A stretch of DNA of 64,000 nucleotides, taken from NCBI GenBank assembly GCA_034401795.1, contig CM067363.1:28985880-29049879 (forward strand), written 5' to 3'. Below the pieces are notes generated by a model. It saw only the letters and a list, made by a program, of their open reading frames with translations. It did no database searches and had not been told where the DNA came from. Positions 61,019 to 64,000 of this stretch are shown here, one piece after another (position 1 is the first letter of the stretch; each line of letters opens with the position of its first letter). The position numbers were made by a program, and so were the translations under genes. Source of the DNA: Chaetoderma sp. LZ-2023a. Its lineage: Eukaryota; Mollusca; Caudofoveata; Chaetodermatida; Chaetodermatidae.

Positions 61019-61550
61019 GTCATGAAAGCGAGATAATAACATTTCATTGGCGAAATTGATGAATAAATCCGAAAATTTATATTCCTGCATACCGATATCT
61101 ATTGAACTTCTGAACTGAATTATGGATGCCTAGTATTATATACATCCCCAATCATGGAGCTATTGAAACGTGTCAAATTTCTGTAAATCGCTTGAGCAGT
61201 TCAAGCGATATTCTTATTTTCAAATTTCACGTAAGGACGTTTTATAACTTCCATTTACAATGTTGCCTCTTATGCTTTTGTAATAAATTATAGCCACACT
61301 TACGACTGTCAACATTTGATACCCTCAGGGGCTTGTAAATCACGAAAATCATTGAAACGTGTCTCGATTTTCCTATCTTAATATACTGTATTCGAGTTCA
61401 TATTATAACGCAAATACGCGGAACTATAATTTTTTAACACGCAACAGTCCGGTCACCTGTACAAGCCTCCTATAGCTGTTTGTCTCATCAACAATTAGGC
61501 ATGTATTTGTTGTATTTGGGCTAGGATACTGAATTCGTATTATAACTCTT
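61019..61550. other. no gene seen
   Basis: AT-rich, presumably intronic. No second receptor exon recognised. Confidence 0.45.
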
Positions 61551-61893
61551 TTTGTGTCTCAAAGCGGTAAAATACTACTTATATCAATAAAGCAGTTTAA
61601 CGGTCAACACTTTTCAAGGAATATTAATATTAGATTATCTTGTTATAAATTTACCTCTGAAATTTTTGACCGGCTTGACAATCAAAGGGACAATGGTCAA
61701 GAGAATTTATAGGTCAAGAGAGGAGTATTTTTGAAATTTTACCACTGGAATGACTGGCTGGGTAACCGAGCCAGTCATTCCAGTGGTAAATTTTCAAAAA
61801 TACTCTTCTCCTGACCTGCTAATAGACATGTCTCAAGACCACTGCAGGGTTATTTTGGTCAGTTTGACCGTTTAAGGGTTAAGTTGACACAAG
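61551..61893. mobile_element. MITE-C copy
   Basis: Left TTTGTGTCTCAAAGCGG, right AAGTTGACACAAG. Palindrome TTTACCACTGGAATGACTGG, centre CTGGGTAACCGAG, CCAGTCATTCCAGTGGTAAA is almost perfect. Confidence 0.78.
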
Positions 61894-61989
61894 AGGTGTT
61901 AACAAGAACAGCCAGAGATTGCAGACTCCCTCCATCTTTTCCACATTGGCAGTTTGTACTGGATTTTCCGTATCTTCTTTAGGATCATG

Positions 61990-62165
61990 ACCAGAATTGT
62001 GTAATCATAGGGGACTGTCACATTCTTTCGGGTGATAAAACTTGAGTAAAATCGGACAAGCAGTTTGCTAGATATCCATAGATCCAGAGGTGTAATCGAT
62101 CCAGATCCCCGTGTGTTTTATATCCGGATCACGGCCAAAGTCTGGAAATCATATTTTATATTAAG
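61990..62165 (-). repeat. dispersed repeat, copy 2
   Basis: Reverse complement reads TTTCCAGACTTTGGCCGTGA, ATCCGGATATAAAACACACG and GGATCTATGGATATCTAGC, matching 41356-41440. Confidence 0.6.
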
Positions 62166-62718
62166 AACTTTAGTTGTGTTAAAATTTGTTCTAGGCTGAT
62201 TAAAAGTTACAGTTTGCTATGGAACGATATAAATATGATTTAATTCGATAAATATAATCTCAACCTTGCCCACCCCCACCCCATCCATTATTGTATATCA
62301 TAATTGTCAACGAATGAACTAAGCTCCGCATTAACATATTTCATTGCGTAAATTTTAATTCACTAAATGATAATATCACCAAAACACAACCTAGACAATA
62401 CTGAAATTAAACAGACGATATAGGGGCCTATAAATTCTATATTCTGGAAGAACCAAATATTTCGTTCAGGAATTCAATTGACCCATGGTATTATTTAAAA
62501 CTTAACTTTTAAATCGCCAGTTTGATAAATTGCTTCGAAAAATTCTTTCATTTTAAATTCTGTATTTCATTTTCTATGCGCATATATCATAAACTAGCAC
62601 GGATACAAATGGATCAACCGCCGCAACTATATGTCATTGAAACATTTTTGCCGGAAATGAAATGCAATTAAGTAAATAATACAATCAACTATATCTATAA
62701 CGGGACCCCGCTTGAGGG
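62166..62718. other. no gene seen
   Basis: AT-rich unique sequence. Confidence 0.45.
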
Positions 62719-62793
62719 GCCACGCGCTGTTGGGTCTATAAGACGGGTGGTCTTACGACCACCCGTCTTAAAACCCCAACATTGCGTGGCTCC
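62719..62793. repeat. H3 hairpin, copy 2
   Basis: Arms of about 35 bp with a few mismatches: GGCCACGCGCTGTTGGGTCT and AGACGGGTGGTC, loop TTAC, then GACCACCCGTCT and ACCCCAACATTGCGTGGC. The apex equals that at 28681-28732; the lower stem is unrelated. Confidence 0.88.
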
Positions 62794-62827
62794 AATCGAT
62801 AGCCCATATAACTATCGACTTGTATAG

Positions 62828-63180
62828 AGGGATCCTATCTGTCACTCATTATGATGTCATAATCAAAAACGTGACTTGTTTGAATGGCTCTGTCAAGAAT
62901 CCCGAGAAAAGTATGTCCCGAATGTGTACGACACGTGTATGTCTTTGGCGAATTTACAGTTTAATCAACATTCTGTTACATATCTTAAACATAATTTGAC
63001 TTGGAGCTATTGTTGTCATAGATCAACAACTGCTCCCAGTCAAATTAGTTTCAAAATATTCAACAATTTGATTGAAGTTTAGATTCTGTGGTTAAAGTAT
63101 ATAAATCGATTCACAAACGCGTAAAAGTGGACGGAGATTAAGTAGAAATGGGCGGAGCATAGCTAGAAAGGCGTGTTCCA
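62828..63180 (+). mobile_element. MITE-A copy (diverged)
   Basis: TATGATGTCATAATCAAAAA, hairpin with CTATTGTTGTCATAGATCAA apex and CCCAGTCAAATTAGTTTCAA, then AAATGGGCGGAGCATAGCTA. Confidence 0.8.
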
Positions 63181-63334
63181 CGTCATTTCACGTGATACTG
63201 ATGCTTGAAGAAAGAATGGTTCTTCCAGAATAAATTGTTACGGATACAGTCATGCGAATGTCGTATTCGTTACCGTATTCATTGCCATATGCATTGTTTT
63301 ACTTATTATTGCTGTCATTGTCGTCGTCATTACT

Positions 63335-63347
63335 GCAATCCGCATTA

Positions 63348-63385
<38 letters not shown>

Positions 63386-63760
63386 CCGCCTTCGTCGTCG
63401 CCGCCGTCGTCGCCGCCGTCGCTGCCGCCACCGTCGTCGTCGCCGTCGTCGTCGTTGTCCTTTGCCATCGTCGTTGTCACTATCATTGCCATCATCGCCA
63501 TCATCATCACCACTACATCAGCATTAACATCATTGCCCCCCCCCCCCCCCCTCCCAAACATCATACCTGTCACCGCAATCGCCGTTGTCGTTGTCGTCGC
63601 CAGCACCATCATTGCCGTTATCGTGATCATCATCACCACGATATCACACCATTACCATCATCGACCCCAAACACACCGCCACCGCAATTATCACCATCGT
63701 TGCCACAATCATTAGCGGTAATTTATTTGTTGTCGTCGTCGTCATCATGATTATCCCTAT
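63335..63760. repeat. (GTC)n/(GCC)n and CAT-rich low-complexity region
   Basis: Pure GTC triplets at 63349-63380, mixed GTC/GCC to 63460, a poly(C) run at 63536-63552, and CAT/CAC-rich sequence after. Open frames here are low-complexity artefacts. Confidence 0.93.
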
Positions 63761-64000
63761 CATCGGCACTACGATTATCGTTGATGCCATTATCATCTAG
63801 GCGTAGACGTACTTTCATCTATGAATTTAATTCCATCCCAACAACAATACTAAGTTTTAGCATACGAATGTACAGGTGCGTGTGGCTGCGCGCGTACGTG
63901 TGTGTCACAGTGCACGTGCATGCCCACGTCAATACAGAATGCATCAGAATACAAATATATAGACACGAACACACGATAACTTGAACATAATTATCATGGA
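63761..64000. other. no gene seen
   Basis: Short terminal stretch with a GT/CA-rich segment near 63870-63930. Confidence 0.5.

Overview
This 64 kb window looks like intergenic and intronic DNA from a repeat-rich animal genome, most plausibly a marine invertebrate such as a mollusc or other lophotrochozoan. That taxon is a low-confidence guess from the LINE, Tc1 and receptor types; no marker gene fixes it. There are no operons, ribosome binding sites or CRISPR arrays. The only host coding sequence I can support is a 5' exon of a natriuretic-peptide-receptor-like gene at 59984-60707 (+): signal peptide, start of the ligand-binding domain, and a GT splice donor. The rest of that gene is not recognisable in the remaining 3.3 kb.

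Mobile DNA dominates. Two copies of one L1/Tx1-like LINE lie on the minus strand (2305-8042 and 31511-38369). ORF1 has paired CCHC knuckles; ORF2 has an APE endonuclease, a reverse transcriptase and a C-terminal zinc region. Copy 2 is nearly whole, while copy 1 has lost about 920 bp of the RT. Both abut (TAC)n microsatellites, and copy 2 has them on both sides, which suggests microsatellite-targeted insertion. A Tc1-like element (38936-40591) is complete: matching inverted termini, TA duplications inside a TA repeat, and an open DD34E transposase of 352 residues. A third, decayed LINE lies at 49245-52280 (+). A decayed coding region of unknown family lies at 44930-48060 (+).

The most striking layer is non-autonomous. 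About 21 copies of a roughly 400 bp MITE family (here MITE-A) are scattered in both orientations. One end carries clustered TGACGTCA (CRE-like) palindromes, the other carries a GGGCGGGG box, and the middle holds a near-perfect hairpin of about 90 bp. The same hairpin also occurs alone and inside a different MITE family with hAT-like termini (MITE-B). A second family (MITE-C, CTTGTGTCAAC termini) has its own palindrome. Two further long hairpins share one apex but differ in the lower stem.

Layout. 1-2304: tandem repeats and a complex microsatellite. 2305-8042: LINE copy 1. 8043-13371: microsatellites, two duplicated blocks and MITEs. 13372-26263: MITEs and a second tandem duplication (18229-20290 and 21447-22960). 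26264-31510: microsatellites, MITE-C and hairpins. 31511-40591: LINE copy 2 and Tc1. 40592-44925: MITEs, including a minisatellite that resembles a MITE end. 44930-52280: decayed coding elements. 52281-59250: MITEs. 59251-64000: receptor exon, hairpins and a terminal GTC-type microsatellite. Several duplication boundaries fall at MITE-A termini, so these elements seem to have shaped the local structure.
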